Source: Dyella sp. SG609
GTDB taxonomy: Bacteria > Pseudomonadota > Gammaproteobacteria > Xanthomonadales > Rhodanobacteraceae
Assembly (NCBI RefSeq): GCF_012275375.1
Contig: NZ_JAAZQJ010000007.1
Location: 124,001-188,000, forward strand
Length of the DNA stretch: 64,000 nt
Reading direction: 5' to 3'
This document shows, one piece after another, positions 61,649 to 64,000 of the stretch. The position numbers and the translations under genes are program-made. Each line of letters opens with the position of its first letter. Positions within the stretch are counted from its first letter, which is position 1. Under the pieces are notes generated by a model, which was given only the letters and a program-made list of their open reading frames with translations, was not told where the DNA came from and searched no databases.

Positions 61649-64000
61649 TCATGTTTCGCTGTTTACGCCCGACAGCAGGCGATCGACATGCTCCAGCAAC
61701 TGCTTCCCGCTCGCCGGCTTGAGCAACGCATCGTCGAACGCCAGGCCATCCTCCGCACGCCGCGGCGGCAATGACGAATAGAGCAGGACCGGCACCGCCG
61801 CATATTCGCTGCGCAAGGCGCGCAACAACGCCCATCCATCCATTCCCGGCATGAACTGATCGGTCACCACCAGATCGATGGCCTGCTTCTGCAAGGCCGA
61901 CAGCGCCTCTTCGCCCGACTCCGCCGGCACGCTCTCGAAGCCGAACCCGTCCAGCAGATCGCACAGCATGTCGCGGCTCTGCGGATGATCGTCCACCACC
62001 AGGATGCGCCGCCCCGCGCCGTCGATCTCGCCGCCGCCCTCGGCCGACAGCTCCTGATCCAGCTCGGCCTCTTCCGCCAGCGCCACGTCCAGCACGAAAC
62101 CGAAGCGGCTACCGCCGCCGGGCGCGGCGTCGATATTCAGCCGGCTGCCCATGCGCCCCAGGAGCTGCGTGACGATCGCCAGCCCCAGGCCGTAACCGTC
62201 GTAATGCGCGGCATTGCCGCCGCGGGCGAACGGCTGCGCCAAGCGCTCGCGTTCGGAGGGCTCGATGCCGATGCCGCTGTCTTCCACCGCCACCTGCAAT
62301 TGCACCCGGCCCGGCACGCTTGGCGCGGCGGTGACGGTGAGCTGGATATAGCCGTCGTCGGTGAACTTGGCGGCATTGCCGATCAGGTTGGCCAGCACCT
62401 GGCGCAGGCGGCGGAAATCCAGCCGGACCAGGGCGGGCAGATCCTCCGCATAGCGAGTGACGAAGCGGTTGCCGCGCCGCTCCGCCGGCAGCGCCGCCTG
62501 CTCGGCCACGCTTTGCAGGAAGGCGTGCAGATAGCCGGGCGCCTCCACCAGTTCCAGGTCGGTGAGCTCGTCGCGCGAGAATTCCAGCAGCTCGTCGATC
62601 AGGTCCAGCTGCTGCCGCGCGCTGCCTTCGATCAGCGCCGGATAGTCGCGCCGCCGGCTACCCTGCCGCCATTGCCGCACGCTTTCGATGATGCCCGCCA
62701 GCGGCGAGCGCAGGTCGTGGCTGATGCGCGCCAGCAGCATGCCGCGCGCGCGCATGGCGCTCTGCAGCTGCTCGGTGCGCACCGCCACCGCCTGCTCCAG
62801 CCGCTGCGCATGCTTGACCAGCACGCGCACGCGCCAGCGCCAGGCCAGCGCGAACGCGGCCAGCAGCAGCAAGGCCGCCGCGGCGAAGGCCGGCGTGCTG
62901 CGCCACCACGGCGGATTCAAGGTAAAGCCCAGGCTGATCGGCGCGGACAGGCGCCGCTGGTTTTCGTCGACCGCCTGCAGTTCGAAACGATAGGTGCCGG
63001 GTGGCAACGCGGCGTAGCGCACTTCGCGCGTCGATGCCTCCACCCAGTCGTTGTCGATATCGGACAGGCGGTAGCGGAAACGCACCGGGCTGCCCGAGCT
63101 GTTGCCCAGCACCGCGAAGCGCAACACCAGGGCGCCGCCCACGCCGAAGTCGGCTTCCGCCTGCTTACCCGCCAGCTCGTGCCCGTTGTAGAACGCCGAG
63201 ACCAGCCAGGGATGCAGCTCGCGCGGCGCCAGCAGCTCTTCCGGTTTCAGCAGATGGGACAGGCCGATCGGCGTGCCGACCCAGACCGAGCCGTCCTCGT
63301 CGGCATGGAAGGCGCCATGATTGGTTTCGTCCCACAGCAGGCCGTCGCGCGAGGTCAGGCGCGTCCAGCGCTGCGCGTTCAGCACATCCACGCCGTTGTT
63401 GCCGCCCACCCACAGGCGGCCGCGGCGATCGGCGCGCAGGAAGTACACGCGCGAATCGGCCAGCAGCGGATCGTCCACCGGCGTGAGCGTCACGCTGTCC
63501 GCATCGCCGGCCGCGCCGCCGAGCAGGCCGGGCTGCAAGGAGCTGAGCCAGAGCCGGCCGTCCGGCGTGACGGCCACGTTCTCGTAGCCGCCGAGCGCTT
63601 CTTCCGGCGCCACCCTGACATGCGTCCAGCGGCCGCCGGCGAAACGGAACAGGCCGGCGCGGCAGGCTGCCCACAGGCGTCCCGCGCGATCTTCCGCCAG
63701 ATCCGAGCACATCGAGGTGGGAATCAGATCCGGCGCCGCGCGCTCCATCCGGCCGGTCGCGCCGTCGAGCGCATAAAGGCCGCCGAGCGTGTAGGCCCAG
63801 AAGCGTCCGTGGCTGTCCTGGAACGCGCCGCGCACCAGGAACGGCAAGGTGGCGACCACCGTGGTCTTGCGGCTCCCCGGTTCGTAGCGCAGCACGCGGC
63901 CGTCGAACAGGAAGTACCAGACCGAGCCGTCCGCGGCCGACAGCACGGTGCGCGTCTGGTGCGGCGGCGCCACCGCCAGCGGCCAGGGCTCGGCATGGTC
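61649..64000 (-). CDS. Hybrid sensor histidine kinase, Reg_prop/Y_Y_Y sensor (5' partial)
   Basis: At least 783 residues are present; the frame runs off the right edge. The visible N-terminal part has two-component-regulator propeller repeats (GRLWAACRAGLFRF, GRLWVGGNNGVDVL, GSVWVGTPIGLSHL) and a Y_Y_Y domain (FRYRLSDIDNDWVEAS, LPPGTYRFELQA). One membrane helix, a HisKA H-box (ISHDLRSPLAG), a HATPase with N box LIGNAAKFTDDG and G boxes EDSGIGI and GYGLGLAIV, and a C-terminal receiver with VVDDHP and VTDQFMPGMDGW follow. All key residues are present. This architecture resembles periplasmic sugar-sensing hybrid kinases, usually linked to polysaccharide or nutrient use. It may signal to the AraC-type regulator at 59527. 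Confidence 0.93.
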   Translation of the reverse strand, partial: DHAEPWPLAVAPPHQTRTVLSAADGSVWYFLFDGRVLRYEPGSRKTTVVATLPFLVRGAFQDSHGRFWAYTLGGLYALDGATGRMERAAPDLIPTSMCSDLAEDRAGRLWAACRAGLFRFAGGRWTHVRVAPEEALGGYENVAVTPDGRLWLSSLQPGLLGGAAGDADSVTLTPVDDPLLADSRVYFLRADRRGRLWVGGNNGVDVLNAQRWTRLTSRDGLLWDETNHGAFHADEDGSVWVGTPIGLSHLLKPEELLAPRELHPWLVSAFYNGHELAGKQAEADFGVGGALVLRFAVLGNSSGSPVRFRYRLSDIDNDWVEASTREVRYAALPPGTYRFELQAVDENQRRLSAPISLGFTLNPPWWRSTPAFAAAALLLLAAFALAWRWRVRVLVKHAQRLEQAVAVRTEQLQSAMRARGMLLARISHDLRSPLAGIIESVRQWRQGSRRRDYPALIEGSARQQLDLIDELLEFSRDELTDLELVEAPGYLHAFLQSVAEQAALPAERRGNRFVTRYAEDLPALVRLDFRRLRQVLANLIGNAAKFTDDGYIQLTVTAAPSVPGRVQLQVAVEDSGIGIEPSERERLAQPFARGGNAAHYDGYGLGLAIVTQLLGRMGSRLNIDAAPGGGSRFGFVLDVALAEEAELDQELSAEGGGEIDGAGRRILVVDDHPQSRDMLCDLLDGFGFESVPAESGEEALSALQKQAIDLVVTDQFMPGMDGWALLRALRSEYAAVPVLLYSSLPPRRAEDGLAFDDALLKPASGKQLLEHVDRLLSGVNSET

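Overview
This is a high-GC, gene-dense chromosomal window. Gene content and dispersed repeats suggest a gammaproteobacterium of the Xanthomonadales, most likely Rhodanobacteraceae or Xanthomonadaceae (Luteibacter, Dyella or Rhodanobacter-like). The grounds are a large secreted and outer-membrane protein complement, a membrane LuxR/DUF4199 pair, CCCTCTCCCC-type hairpin repeats and REP-like doublets. The taxonomic assignment is inference. I saw no tRNA, rRNA, CRISPR array, insertion sequence or prophage.

Region 1 (1-7334, +) is the most unusual part. A TolC-family outer-membrane channel (cut by the window edge), a GAF-containing HlyD-type adaptor, a PqqD-like/M50 metallopeptidase/HlyD fusion and a short SecA-like ATPase are packed with overlaps or a 3-base gap. 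Together they look like a dedicated envelope export machine powered by a SecA paralogue. I do not recognise it as a described secretion type. No substrate gene is visible and it may lie upstream.

Region 2 (7409-15750) is a complete malonate decarboxylase locus: a divergent LysR regulator (mdcR), a 21-bp palindromic operator, then mdcABCDE, madLM and mdcGH. It imports malonate and decarboxylates it to acetate and CO2 through an acyl carrier protein bearing a phosphoribosyl-dephospho-CoA group.

Region 3 (15841-31022) is a mixed set. It has a secreted M4 protease, a small membrane protein, an NTF2-like secreted protein, an SDR/TetR divergent pair with two operators, a membrane-anchored LuxR HTH protein with DUF4199, a secreted orphan, a lipoprotein hydrolase, a GNAT/MocR divergent pair and a FAD monooxygenase/TetR divergent pair. 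Most of the divergent regulator pairs carry a visible palindrome or repeat.

Region 4 (31109-58842) is dominated by surface and secreted proteins: a chitin-binding secreted protein, a 3628-residue type V autotransporter, a GH27 alpha-galactosidase near a GntR/FCD regulator and a CPA1 antiporter, a DUF488 protein, and a two-gene operon of a 1874-residue DUF11/Ig-repeat protein with a 1196-residue outer-membrane barrel protein.

Region 5 (59527-64000) is signalling: an AraC-type response regulator, a divergent LysR regulator and a hybrid histidine kinase with a Reg_prop/Y_Y_Y sensor, cut by the right edge. Dispersed hairpin repeats mark several intergenic junctions.
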